In this document: positions 45,649 through 54,308 of the stretch, one piece after another
How the letters are laid out: the number at the start of each line of letters is the position of its first letter
Numbering within the stretch: position 1 is the stretch's first letter
From: CAZHYV01 sp964537055
Lineage (GTDB): Bacteria; Myxococcota_A; Polyangia; Palsa-1104; JAEUJZ01
Reading direction: 5' to 3'
Assembly (NCBI GenBank): GCA_964537055.1
Contig: CAZHYV010000002.1
Coordinates: 1-64,000, forward strand
Length of the DNA: 64,000 nucleotides
Made by a program: the position numbers and the translations under genes
Notes under the pieces: generated by a model
Seen by the model: only the letters and a program-made list of their open reading frames with translations
Databases searched by the model: none
Told to the model about the DNA's origin: nothing

Positions 45649-46224
45649 TTAATCCTTTGGCGAAGCCACATATAAAATCGCATACTCCAGGGCTCCGTAG
45701 TTGCGCGAACATACTTGTTTCATTTGGGCAATCCGTTCTAGCTGGGTTCTTGCACGGCTTGTTTTTACCACAAATTCTTCTTTTATCTCCTCGGTAATCC
45801 GCGGGAGGCGCGCCACCACAACCCCAAGGCTCTTTCCCGCATGAAGCTCGTCCGGCGGTGGAAAGATTGTTTCTTCCACCTGTTTGCCAGCAGCATTCTT
45901 TTTAAGTACAAGCTCCTGGGGTGGCCAAAGTAGTTCTCCCTGATCTCCTAACAGGTAGACAATCCCTTTCAAATCTTTTTTCCCCGCTGTCCCGCCCTCG
46001 ATCCAAACGACAAGCGGTTTCTTTCTTGGCAAGGGCTGCTTTCGATTGAGATCAATAAACCAAAGCTTTCGAGGCTTTTTGAGATCGGGCGTCTCCCCTT
46101 GGGCATACACACCGATCGCAAACCGTTCTCGAACTGAATGCCGAAAGACTAGGAAAAGCCCCAAGGAGGCCGCTACCGTCACTAAAATTAGGATAAGAAA
46201 AAAGCTTCTTCCTCGAACTCGCAT
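45649..46224 (-). CDS. Hypothetical membrane-anchored protein
   Basis: With the start at 46224 (MRVRGRSFFLIL...) it has about 191 residues, a basic N-terminus and one membrane segment (about 8-28). The outer part has a beta-rich domain (WFIDLNRKQPLP, LVVWIEGG, IVYLLGDQGELLWPPQ) and a helical end with one Cys. No family is recognised. The ddl gene begins about 100 bases away on the other strand. Confidence 0.6.
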   Translation of the reverse strand: MRVRGRSFFLILILVTVAASLGLFLVFRHSVRERFAIGVYAQGETPDLKKPRKLWFIDLNRKQPLPRKKPLVVWIEGGTAGKKDLKGIVYLLGDQGELLWPPQELVLKKNAAGKQVEETIFPPPDELHAGKSLGVVVARLPRITEEIKEEFVVKTSRARTQLERIAQMKQVCSRNYGALEYAILYVASPKD

Positions 46225-46341
46225 AGGACCCATCATTTGGAAATCTTTGCAGAACGTCCCTGAGAAAGCAAGGGCTTCGCGTGAAAAGAATCGTGGCAAC
46301 AAATTTTTGGTTTTTGTCCCAATATGCTATTTTTCTCCTGT

Positions 46342-47529
46342 ATGGCATCTTCTCAAAAAATCCGTGTCGCCGTCTTGTATGGGGGCCGCTCAGGTGAGCA
46401 TCAAATTGCTCTACAATCTGCAGCCTCCGTCATAAAATATTTGGACGCTAACCAATTCGAGATTATCCCCATTGGCATCGATCCAAAAGGGCGATGGCAT
46501 CTAAGCGACCTTTCTTTGATAGAATGGCCGGCTCGCGCTTTGCCTGTCTTTGAAGATGCTCCTCAAGTACTTTTGCCTCCAAACCCTAGCCCTGATGCGC
46601 AAGGGACGATGCTTGTCTCGTACCACAATCAGATCGCGGGTCACAACCAAGTCGCTTCTTCTCAAAATGCGACCCTGCCTTCCACCCTTACCACCATCGA
46701 TGTGGTCTTCCCGGTGATGCATGGCCCCTTGTGCGAAGATGGAACCATCCAAGGCTTGCTTGAGCTTGCAGACATCCCCTATGTAGGTTGCGATGTCCTC
46801 TCTTCCGCACTGGCCATGGATAAGGATATGGCAAAACGGTTGTTTGAGGCAGCGGGAATCCCAACCGTCCCTTATATCGCCCTGAAAAAAGCAGCGTATT
46901 CAAAACAGATGGAAGGCCTAAAGCAGCAGATTCAACAAACCCTAGGGTTTCCCTGTTTCGTGAAACCGGCAAATTTAGGATCGAGCGTTGGGGTGACTAA
47001 AATTACAGCAGCCTCCCATTTGGACAAAGCTTTAGAAGAAGCTTTTCGTTACGATGAGAAGGTATTGATTGAAAAAGCGATCGATGCTCGAGAGATAGAA
47101 ATCGCCCTCCTTGAGAACGAAGTCCCTGGCGAGAAGGCCCATGCTAGCGTGATTGGAGAGATTGTTCCTCACCATGATTTTTATTCCTACGAAGCGAAAT
47201 ATGTAGATCCAAAGGGTGCGTCCTTGGTCATTCCTGCAGAGATCTCAGAAGAGCAGCAGCGACAGGTAACTACCATGGCCCAGGCAGCCTTTGATACATT
47301 AGAGTGCGAAGGAATGGCGCGAGTTGATTTCTTTTTAGACCGCAAAAGCGGCTTGCTTTATCTCAATGAAATGAACACCATCCCAGGATTTACCTCGATA
47401 AGCATGTATCCTAAACTCTGGGAAGCATCCGGGCTGCCCTATCAGGAGCTACTCACTCGTCTTATCAAACTAGCACTTTTACGCCACAAACGAAGACAAA
47501 CGCTGGTGCGAGAATTTCACCATTCCTAG
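46342..47529 (+). CDS. ddl: D-alanine--D-alanine ligase
   Basis: This ATP-grasp enzyme joins two D-alanines for peptidoglycan synthesis. It has the N-terminal LYGGRSGEHQIALQSA, the KPANLGSSVGV strand, LIEKAIDAREIE and the C-terminal YLNEMNTIPGFT. At about 395 residues it is of the longer DdlA type because of an insert near residues 80-120. The start could be the ATG at 46324 or the one at 46342; neither has a strong ribosome-binding site. Belongs with mltD and the LytM-like gene in the cell-wall set. Call secure. Confidence 0.93.
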   Translation: MASSQKIRVAVLYGGRSGEHQIALQSAASVIKYLDANQFEIIPIGIDPKGRWHLSDLSLIEWPARALPVFEDAPQVLLPPNPSPDAQGTMLVSYHNQIAGHNQVASSQNATLPSTLTTIDVVFPVMHGPLCEDGTIQGLLELADIPYVGCDVLSSALAMDKDMAKRLFEAAGIPTVPYIALKKAAYSKQMEGLKQQIQQTLGFPCFVKPANLGSSVGVTKITAASHLDKALEEAFRYDEKVLIEKAIDAREIEIALLENEVPGEKAHASVIGEIVPHHDFYSYEAKYVDPKGASLVIPAEISEEQQRQVTTMAQAAFDTLECEGMARVDFFLDRKSGLLYLNEMNTIPGFTSISMYPKLWEASGLPYQELLTRLIKLALLRHKRRQTLVREFHHS

Positions 47530-47596
47530 CTTCCCTTGGCTTTTTCCTGGGGAACTCCTAAAACCCATCTCATTGACGTATGAAATTCATAATAAA

Positions 47597-47995
47597 TTAG
47601 AACTGAACGCTTTCTCCACAGCCACAGGCACCCTTGGCATTGGGATTGTTAAATTTAAACCCATACCCCATCATGCTTGTCACAAAGTCTAGCTCCATCC
47701 CTTTAAGATAAAGATAGCTCTTTGGGTCGATAAAGAGATCAATACCTTCTGCAACGGTAAAAACCCGATCTGTGGGCTTTGCAGGCTGATCGGCCCACTC
47801 GAATAGATAGGAGAACCCTGTACAACCTCCACCCCGAATACCTATCCGTAATCCAAGGCCAGGCTTTCCTTCGTTTCGTCGTTTCTCCAAAAGCTTTCTG
47901 ATTTCTTTTACTGCAGAGGAGGTAATCTTAATACCATCGATCTGCTGTTCCTGATTTACCGAGGCTGAGGTCTTCGGATGTGCATGTGCTAACAT
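47597..47995 (-). CDS. A-type iron-sulfur carrier (IscA/ErpA family)
   Basis: This protein of about 132 residues carries the HesB/IscA pattern GGGCTGFSY and the C-terminal CGCGES, the three Cys ligands of A-type carriers, which pass 4Fe-4S or 2Fe-2S clusters to targets such as aconitase. The start at 47995 is supported by overlap with the stop of the MerR gene (ATGTTAG), indicating translational coupling. An N-terminal extension of about 22 residues precedes the usual IKITSSAVKEI start. Whether it is IscA, ErpA or SufA cannot be decided from this window. Confidence 0.9.
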   Translation of the reverse strand: MLAHAHPKTSASVNQEQQIDGIKITSSAVKEIRKLLEKRRNEGKPGLGLRIGIRGGGCTGFSYLFEWADQPAKPTDRVFTVAEGIDLFIDPKSYLYLKGMELDFVTSMMGYGFKFNNPNAKGACGCGESVQF

Positions 47996-48597
47996 ATCTG
48001 TTTTGATTCCGTAAATTGTACGTTTGCCACCTTTTCTGGAGAATGCAAGCCAGCAATCAGGAGAGGTGGCTCCCCTGTATGGCCATGGAGACGGCAACTT
48101 CCACATTCATCGGAAGTCCTTTCCGGCTCACAAACTTGACAAGACTTTAAGTAGGTTAATCCAAGCGTAAGGTCCTTCTCTAGATCATCCAACTTACGTT
48201 TCTGCTCCTTGACTTCATCAAGTCTTTTTTTCAGCATACCCTCAAGGCGGTGCATCGTATTTTTGGCAATCCGCTCCTTCGAAATTTCCTGCAGAAATTC
48301 TTTAATTTGGGTCAACGAAAGTTCTGCTTCTTGCAACCGATTGATCCATCTTACTCTTTCAACGGCACCAGGATCGTAAAGCCGGAAGCCTCCCTTGGTC
48401 CGATACCTAGGAACCAAAAGCCCCATCTCTTCATACAGATGCAGAGCCCGGACTGTCTTTTGACAACGTTCTGCAAGCTGCCCAATTCGTAAAAGCGATG
48501 AAGAAACTCTATGATTTTTTGTCTCCTGCTCCAAGAGATGTCTCCTTAGGTGTAGTCCTCTGGTCAAGTACAGGAAGTATGGGACGAAGAGAGGCAT
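47989..48597 (-). CDS. MerR-family regulator with CX2C-X8-CX2C motif
   Basis: This 202-residue protein has a MerR DNA-binding domain (LRIGQLAERCQKTVRALHLYEEMGLL, RLYDPGAVERVRWI), a dimerisation helix (about 100-150) and then four cysteines, C-x2-C-x8-C-x2-C, followed by a His-containing segment. The Cys set suggests sensing of metal or an Fe-S cluster; SoxR, another MerR protein, uses four Cys in a different spacing. It is cotranscribed with the Fe-S carrier, so control of Fe-S biogenesis is plausible as inference. A 34-residue N-terminal extension before the usual start is atypical. Confidence 0.8.
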   Translation of the reverse strand: MPLFVPYFLYLTRGLHLRRHLLEQETKNHRVSSSLLRIGQLAERCQKTVRALHLYEEMGLLVPRYRTKGGFRLYDPGAVERVRWINRLQEAELSLTQIKEFLQEISKERIAKNTMHRLEGMLKKRLDEVKEQKRKLDDLEKDLTLGLTYLKSCQVCEPERTSDECGSCRLHGHTGEPPLLIAGLHSPEKVANVQFTESKQIC

Positions 48598-48607
48598 CTG
48601 TCAACAG

Positions 48608-48638
48608 AAACCTCACCCTTACGTAAGGGTGAGGTTTT
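48608..48638 (-). terminator. Strong intrinsic terminator after the DMT transporter gene
   Basis: A perfect stem of at least 11 bp (AAACCTCACCC/GGGTGAGGTTT) with a TTACGTAA loop lies just after the stop of the transporter gene and before the MerR gene on the minus strand. It may work in both directions. The T run is short on the minus side. Confidence 0.6.
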
Positions 48639-48649
48639 AGCGGATGATT

Positions 48650-49561
48650 CTACACCAGAATCTGCTCTGGTTTCTTTGGCTTCCAAAAGAGAATCCTTCT
48701 CCACTGAAAGACAACCAAACAAATCCCTACCAGAATAAGAACTGAAGAGAGCACAGCTCTCCATGAGAGGGTCTCGTTATAAATAAACCATGCTAAAGAC
48801 ATTCCAAATACAGGCACCAACATCGAGAAGGGAGCCACCACGCTAGCAGGATATCTGTTTAGCAACATCCCCCAAATGGTGTAACTTATTAAGGTCGAGC
48901 CATAGGAAATATAGATAAGTGCTAACACTCCGCGGACCTCAATATGAGAGAAGAGGTTAGGGTACAAGTGTCTTTCAAAGAGGAACGAAAGCAGCAGTAG
49001 AGGAACCGGCGTAATTAAGCTTACCCAAATCATCATATGAAGTGCATTTTTAGCACCCGAACGTTTCATGAAGAAGTTGGATGCCATCCACCCAAAAGAA
49101 CCAATGATCACCAAAAGCAACCCCATGCTTTGTCCGGGCTGCTGACTTTTGCTTAACGCAATCCCTACCATCCCAAAGCTTGCGATGAGAATACCCACCC
49201 ACTGGATGGGCCGTAGTGATTCCTTAAAAACAAGGGTGCCCACAAGTGCCGTAAAGATGACTTGGATTTGCTGAAGCAGCGACGCTAATCCCGCAGGCGC
49301 ACCCATCTTAAGACCTACGAACAGACACCCAAACTGGAGTGAAAGCCCAAGTCCCGATCCTATGATAAAAGACCAACCGGCCGGTCTAGGAATAAAAAAG
49401 ACAAAAGGGAATGCAGAGAAGACGAAGCGAAGCGCCGCAAATAAGAACGGTGGGAAGACAGTAACCCCCATTTTGACAGCAAGAAAACTTCCACCCCAAA
49501 TGGCTGCCATCCATAGAGCAAGAAGTATATGGGAAAATGCGATCGCTGGCTTATTTTGCAC
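48650..49561 (-). CDS. EamA-type (DMT) transporter
   Basis: This 303-residue protein has ten predicted membrane segments arranged in two EamA halves, as in the drug/metabolite transporter superfamily (RhaT/YdcZ-like or YedA). The first half includes ALWMAAIWGGSFLAVKMGV and the second YTIWGMLLNRYPASVVAPFSMLVPVFGM, both typical of EamA permeases. These export or import small metabolites such as amino acids; the substrate is unknown. It ends just before an intrinsic terminator and is upstream of the MerR-IscA pair. Confidence 0.85.
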   Translation of the reverse strand: MQNKPAIAFSHILLALWMAAIWGGSFLAVKMGVTVFPPFLFAALRFVFSAFPFVFFIPRPAGWSFIIGSGLGLSLQFGCLFVGLKMGAPAGLASLLQQIQVIFTALVGTLVFKESLRPIQWVGILIASFGMVGIALSKSQQPGQSMGLLLVIIGSFGWMASNFFMKRSGAKNALHMMIWVSLITPVPLLLLSFLFERHLYPNLFSHIEVRGVLALIYISYGSTLISYTIWGMLLNRYPASVVAPFSMLVPVFGMSLAWFIYNETLSWRAVLSSVLILVGICLVVFQWRRILFWKPKKPEQILV

Positions 49562-49703
49562 AAGAACACTTTCACTAAAAGTTGTTCTCTGGATATAAGA
49601 TGTTCCTCGAGAAAATGCAATGTAAAACAGGTTTAGACTTATGTTCTCCTAAGGTCGAGTTTGTACATTTTTCGAACGAGAATAAGTAGATGGGACGAAA
49701 TGA

Positions 49704-49976
49704 CTACAAAATGATTTTTAAATCTCTTAGCAGGGAGGTTTTTTCGATGAGATACAGAATTTCTTCTGGAGCATTCGCCTCAAAAGTAAAGGTATAGGCA
49801 ATGTAATCGCCCCTTTTGCTTTGTCTTGACTCTACAGCAGGATCTAGGTAATCAAACTGCGTCTGAATCTCTTGGACTGCTGATAAGAAGTCAGGCGTAT
49901 GGAGCCCAATGAATTTGTGAGTGTAAATATGCGGGTAGACCTCGTTGTTTAAGAGTTCACGAAGATTGGTAAGCAT
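49704..49976 (-). CDS. DUF493 (YbeD-like) protein
   Basis: This 90-residue protein matches the DUF493/YbeD pattern of an ACT-like fold: YTHKFIGLHTPDFLSAVQEI, then SRQSKRGDYIAYTFTFEA, then a helix and VK-L-like ending (LRDLKIIL). Members are small cytoplasmic proteins of unknown biochemical role, sometimes near lipoyl genes. It lies between the DMT gene and the VOC gene. Confidence is moderate because the motif match is by eye. Confidence 0.7.
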   Translation of the reverse strand: MLTNLRELLNNEVYPHIYTHKFIGLHTPDFLSAVQEIQTQFDYLDPAVESRQSKRGDYIAYTFTFEANAPEEILYLIEKTSLLRDLKIIL

Positions 49977-50187
49977 CTCTTATCTTTAATCAGGATTTTC
50001 AAGAAAAACAAGCACTGGTTTTTTCCATCGAGGAGAAACGGTGAGGAAAGGAACCAAATCTATTATCTACGTCTTCTGAAAATGATCGTGTATAGAAAAA
50101 GTTCTTCCTCAAATTCTCAAAAATTTGTCTTTTTTCTACCTTTTTCATAGGTTGATTGTAAAAATTCTGCCAAACGAAGGAGGACCT

Positions 50188-50568
50188 ATGTCTCGTGTTG
50201 TACACTTTGAAATTGCAATGAATCACCCTGAAAAAACGAGCAAGTTTTACCAAGATGTCTTTGGTTGGAATATCCAAAAGTGGGATGGTCCCATGGAGTA
50301 CTGGATGGCCCAGACCGGTGATGAGAAGAAGCCTGGGATCAACGGAGGTTTCATGCGTCCGATGAGCCCAGGAAATTTGGGAACCATTAATACAATCGAC
50401 GTAAGCTCTGTTGATCAAACGATCACATCTGTAGAATCTAAGGGTGGCACACTTGTCATGCCAAAAACAGAGGTGCCCGGGGTTGGGTATATGGCCTATT
50501 GCCAAGACCCAGAAGGAAACATCTTTGGTATTATGGAATTTCATAAATCTTACCAACCTCCAAAGTAA
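50188..50568 (+). CDS. VOC-family (glyoxalase-like) protein
   Basis: This 126-residue protein starts at 50188 with AAGGAGG upstream at good spacing. VVHFEIAMNHPEKTSKFYQDVFGW, GGFMRPMSP and AYCQDPEGNIFGIMEF are typical of vicinal oxygen chelate (glyoxalase/bleomycin) domains. The metal-ligand pattern (His at strand 1, Glu at the end) is partly kept. Enzymatic function is unknown. An overlapping minus-strand open frame (49999-50556) is only a shadow. Confidence 0.85.
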   Translation: MSRVVHFEIAMNHPEKTSKFYQDVFGWNIQKWDGPMEYWMAQTGDEKKPGINGGFMRPMSPGNLGTINTIDVSSVDQTITSVESKGGTLVMPKTEVPGVGYMAYCQDPEGNIFGIMEFHKSYQPPK

Positions 50569-50605
50569 ACGTTTCCGTTTTTGCGCCTATGGGTGCCTGC
50601 GCTCT

Positions 50606-51511
50606 TTACTCTTCTTGCCGATTGATCGCTTTTGGGGCCTTGATGTCTTTTCCAAAAATCATTAGCATGAAAAGGGTAAGTAGGTACGGGATTGCGTGAA
50701 TGAGTGCTTGGGGGACCTGGAATGACCTTAAAGCAAGGGTGGTTTGCAGACGGATCTCTACAACCTCGGCACAGCCGAAAAGAAGACAAGCAAGCAAGGT
50801 AGGAACCGGGCGCCATCGACCAAAAATAAGTGCGGCCAAGGCCAGGTAGCCTCGACCAGCGCTCATATTCCGGATATATCCGCTGCTGCCAAGCGATAGG
50901 TAAACTCCTCCCAAGGAAGCGATAGCCGAGCCTAGCAAGATTGCCTTTAACCGAATAGAATTTACCGAAACGCCTTGAATTGTAAGAGCAACTGGGTTCT
51001 CACCAGCCGCCTGGAGCCGCAATCCAAATCGAGTAAAACGAAATAAGATCGTTGTCCCTAAGGCAAGGATAACTACTCCCAAAGCAAAGGGCCCCTGGTG
51101 AGAAAGACGAAAGGCTAGTGGTAGGGTCGGTGTTTGGCCCGTCGTTCCAAACCAATATTTGCACAGCAGCGGTAGTAATCCGGCAATCAGAAGATTAAGC
51201 GCCATTCCTAAAATCACTTGCTCTGCTCTCGCTTTCAGCGCCAAAAATGACAAAAGCACTCCTAGGATGAGACAGACTCCTAGCGCACCCCCAATACTAA
51301 CCCACATAGCAAACGCTGGGGACATGACCCCTGCTTGCTCGAATCCTGCCATCAAAGCCGCAGCCGTAAAACTGCTAATAAGCAGGTATCCCTCGAGCGC
51401 TATGTTGGCAACCCCTGATTTTTCACAAAAAAGTGCCCCATAGGCAACAAAGATAAGTGGCAGGGATAGGCGTAGTAACGACTCGAACAAGTGGACCCCT
51501 TGCATAAGCAT
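50606..51511 (-). CDS. Nucleoside-type ABC transporter permease (second)
   Basis: This 301-residue membrane protein has about eight to nine hydrophobic segments and the conserved EKSGVANIALEGYLL and GRGYLALAALIFGRW of the BPD_transp_2 family (RbsC, NupC/YufQ type). It is the last gene of a four-gene operon and its ATG overlaps the stop of the preceding permease (TAATG). By analogy with known BMP operons it forms the channel with the first permease and imports nucleosides. The substrate is inferred from the family. Confidence 0.88.
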   Translation of the reverse strand: MLMQGVHLFESLLRLSLPLIFVAYGALFCEKSGVANIALEGYLLISSFTAAALMAGFEQAGVMSPAFAMWVSIGGALGVCLILGVLLSFLALKARAEQVILGMALNLLIAGLLPLLCKYWFGTTGQTPTLPLAFRLSHQGPFALGVVILALGTTILFRFTRFGLRLQAAGENPVALTIQGVSVNSIRLKAILLGSAIASLGGVYLSLGSSGYIRNMSAGRGYLALAALIFGRWRPVPTLLACLLFGCAEVVEIRLQTTLALRSFQVPQALIHAIPYLLTLFMLMIFGKDIKAPKAINRQEE

Positions 51512-52644
51512 TATGGTTTCGCCTCCTTCGGAAAGTCTCTTTCTACTCCAGCAGAAGGGGTCCTTCGCCAGGCAGTCCGTATACGCTCACTCCATCGAGC
51601 AGTGAGACGGATCCAAGCATCTCCACTAATCACAAACAGGAGAATGAGCGCCTGAATCATAAACGTAACTTCTTTCGTAATATGAACCGTATCTCGTTCG
51701 AACCCAAAACTTGCCTTTTGAAAAATGGCCAGCAGGATGGCTGCAATAACAACGCCACCTGGGTGATTTTTTCCTAAAAGGGCAACGACAATACCGGTAA
51801 AACCATACCCTGGAGAAAAACCATATTTAAACTTATGCGTGTATCCCATAACCTCATTCATAGCCACGAGTCCTGCCAGGCCTCCACTTAAGTACATCGC
51901 CTGACGAATTCTTTTGCCCACAGGAACTAAAGAGCACACCGCTGTTCCCTGAGCCTCTCCCACCAAACGGAATTCAAAACCAAGTCGGGTCGATTTTAAA
52001 AAGAACCAGCAGATTCCCGCCAAAACAAGGGCAATCACAAACGAAGTATTGAGAGGAGATGACGGGAACAAAAAATCCCATTTTATCAGATGATAAGAGG
52101 TGCCTATGAGAGATGATTCAGACAGAGGACTTTCCTTCGCATGTAAGGGTCCTTGCAGTGCCCATTCACAAACGGCATACGCCAAAAAGTTTAAAAGAAT
52201 CGTAACAATAATTTCATGATTTCCACGTTTTGTTTTTAAAATCCCTGCAATTCCTCCCCAGAAAGCCCCTCCTACAAAAGCAGCAACAATGCCAAGCGGA
52301 ATGGCAAGGCCCCAAGGAAGTTTAGGAAACCCGATTGCCAGTGCCGTAAGAGCCAGTGACCCCATGTAGAGCTGACCCTCTGCACCCAGGTTAACCAACC
52401 CCACACGAAGGGATACAGAAAGCGCAAGTCCGGTAAAAATCATTGGTGTTGCAAGATAGAGGATAGTTCCTACATCTGATAGGCTCCGGAAGGCATGAAA
52501 CCAGAGGATTCGCAGGATCAACCAAGGACTCTCGCCCAGCAGGAACGCAAACAAGAGACACCCTAAAAGACCAACCAGGATCGCAAGAAGAGAGATACGG
52601 ATCGCTGTTCCTCCTTTGCGAAGGGTTAAGGCTCCTATGCTCAT
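51511..52644 (-). CDS. Nucleoside-type ABC transporter permease (first)
   Basis: This 377-residue membrane protein has the BPD_transp_2 pattern LSVSLRVGLVNLGAEGQLYMGS and GYGFTGIVVALLGKNHPGG. It resembles the YufP/NupB-type permease that partners with the smaller second permease. It overlaps the next gene by one base and follows the ATPase by ten bases, so all are cotranscribed. The C-terminal tail is basic and cytoplasmic. Confidence 0.88.
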   Translation of the reverse strand: MSIGALTLRKGGTAIRISLLAILVGLLGCLLFAFLLGESPWLILRILWFHAFRSLSDVGTILYLATPMIFTGLALSVSLRVGLVNLGAEGQLYMGSLALTALAIGFPKLPWGLAIPLGIVAAFVGGAFWGGIAGILKTKRGNHEIIVTILLNFLAYAVCEWALQGPLHAKESPLSESSLIGTSYHLIKWDFLFPSSPLNTSFVIALVLAGICWFFLKSTRLGFEFRLVGEAQGTAVCSLVPVGKRIRQAMYLSGGLAGLVAMNEVMGYTHKFKYGFSPGYGFTGIVVALLGKNHPGGVVIAAILLAIFQKASFGFERDTVHITKEVTFMIQALILLFVISGDAWIRLTARWSERIRTAWRRTPSAGVERDFPKEAKP

Positions 52645-52654
52645 ATTCCTCCTC

Positions 52655-54307
52655 TCATAAAGCAGGCTCTCCTAGAGAAAAGTCCTGGCTTTCTGTCATG
52701 GCGGCACCTATTTTTGATAGGTCATAGAGAGGGCCATCAAATTCTCCGACGATTATTCCTTGAGAAAGCACTAAAATTCTATCACTTAAGGCACAAAGCT
52801 CCGCTAAGTCTGAGGAGATAAGCAGGATCCCCGAACCCTGTTGCTTTTGAAAAAGAAGTTGCTTATGAATAAATTCTGTCGAACTAACGTCTATCCCCCG
52901 AGTGGGCTGATTGGCGATAAGCAATTTGGGACTTTTTCCTAAGATTTCTCTCGCAAGGATAAGCTTTTGCTGGTTTCCACCACTCAAAGACGAAACCGGT
53001 TGTTCTAGAGAAGAAAAATGGACCTGATACTGATGCAGCCACGATAACGCTTGATGCAATAGTTTCTTTCTATGAAGAATCCCGAATGGGAAGAAGTGAT
53101 GCTCAAGTCCAATTGCACAGTTCTCCAAAACGCTGCCATTGGCCCATAGCGCTTCTTGATGCCGATCTTCGGGAACAAAACCAAAATTTGCCTTCATTCG
53201 CCGTTTGCTTACATTTTTAGGCAAAGGCTGATTCTGATAGAGAATGGTTCCAGTAGATGGAACAATTCCAAGAAGTACCTGAGACAGCGCACTCTGTCCG
53301 TTTCCTTCAATCCCTGCTATGCCTAAAATTTCATTCTCTCTCAAGATGAAGGTCACTCCGTTAAGAGATCCTTGCTTTAGGCCAGGCGTCTTTACATGGG
53401 ATAGTTCTAAAAGAGGCTTTCCCCTCTCAACCGTTGGTTTAATGATCGGTTGAATTTCTTTACCCACCATTGCCTGAACCAAGAGGTTTGGACCAAATGA
53501 AGGTTCTAACTGAGTCATTAAGACAGGTTCATCCCAGTTCTTGTTTAGACTTATAGGACTAGGCTCATCTCTGTCTTTCTCCGGATTCTTCAAAGCGGTC
53601 TTAGGTTCTAGCCGAGAAATAACTGCACGTAGGGTAACGCGGCCCCGCCTTAGAACTGTAACCTCATCGCAGATAGCAAAAATCTCTGGAACCTTGTGCG
53701 TCGTAAGTAAAATCGTTTTCCCTTGTACCTTCATTTCCTCTAGTAGGTGAAAGAACAGGGAAATTTCGGAAGGAGCCAAAACAGCTGTTGGCTCGTCCAG
53801 TAATAGAACTTCTGCTTCTCTATAAAGCAATCTCAAAATTTCTAGTCTTTGTTTAAACCCAACCGGCAACTCAACAGCCATTCTGCTCCAGGGCAGTTTC
53901 ATCGTGGAGCCGGCAAGTTGAGTTAATTTCTGCAAGGCAGCGGCACGATCTAAAAGGCCATAGTGCGTAGGTTCCTTCCCGAGAAGGATGTTATCCAATA
54001 CAGATAAGGAATCTACCAAAGCAAAGTGCTGTTGCACCATCCCTACTTTAGAAGAGATAGCCTCTTTAGGAGAACGAAAAGAAACCTTCTTTTCAAAAAG
54101 GTAAATACCTGACTCTGCGTCAGGAAAGGAATCTGGCTCTAGCATTCCAAACAAGAGCTTCATCAAGGTAGACTTCCCTGCCCCATTTTCCCCTACCAAA
54201 GCATGAATAGTTCCCCGCCTTACCTTGAAAGAAATTCCATCATTGGCTCGGTAAGAACCAAACGTTTTGGAAAGATTTTTTATCCTAAGTGCGACCTCAG
54301 AATTCAT
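52655..54307 (-). CDS. Nucleoside-type ABC transporter ATP-binding protein (double domain)
   Basis: This 550-residue protein has two ATPase domains. The first has Walker A GENGAGKST, Q-loop MVQQHFALV, a weak signature and Walker B VLLLDEPTA. The second has GIEGNGQS in place of a Walker A lysine, signature LSGGNQQK and LLIANQPTRGID. This asymmetry is usual in RbsA/MglA/YufO-type proteins. A linker of about 50 residues (about 238-290) is rich in charged residues. It supplies energy for the permease pair. Confidence 0.9.
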   Translation of the reverse strand: MNSEVALRIKNLSKTFGSYRANDGISFKVRRGTIHALVGENGAGKSTLMKLLFGMLEPDSFPDAESGIYLFEKKVSFRSPKEAISSKVGMVQQHFALVDSLSVLDNILLGKEPTHYGLLDRAAALQKLTQLAGSTMKLPWSRMAVELPVGFKQRLEILRLLYREAEVLLLDEPTAVLAPSEISLFFHLLEEMKVQGKTILLTTHKVPEIFAICDEVTVLRRGRVTLRAVISRLEPKTALKNPEKDRDEPSPISLNKNWDEPVLMTQLEPSFGPNLLVQAMVGKEIQPIIKPTVERGKPLLELSHVKTPGLKQGSLNGVTFILRENEILGIAGIEGNGQSALSQVLLGIVPSTGTILYQNQPLPKNVSKRRMKANFGFVPEDRHQEALWANGSVLENCAIGLEHHFFPFGILHRKKLLHQALSWLHQYQVHFSSLEQPVSSLSGGNQQKLILAREILGKSPKLLIANQPTRGIDVSSTEFIHKQLLFQKQQGSGILLISSDLAELCALSDRILVLSQGIIVGEFDGPLYDLSKIGAAMTESQDFSLGEPAL

Positions 54308-54308
54308 A

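Noticed and set aside
49999..50556. 185-codon minus-strand open frame
   Set aside because: It is antisense to the VOC gene, which has a strong ribosome-binding site and a recognised fold.
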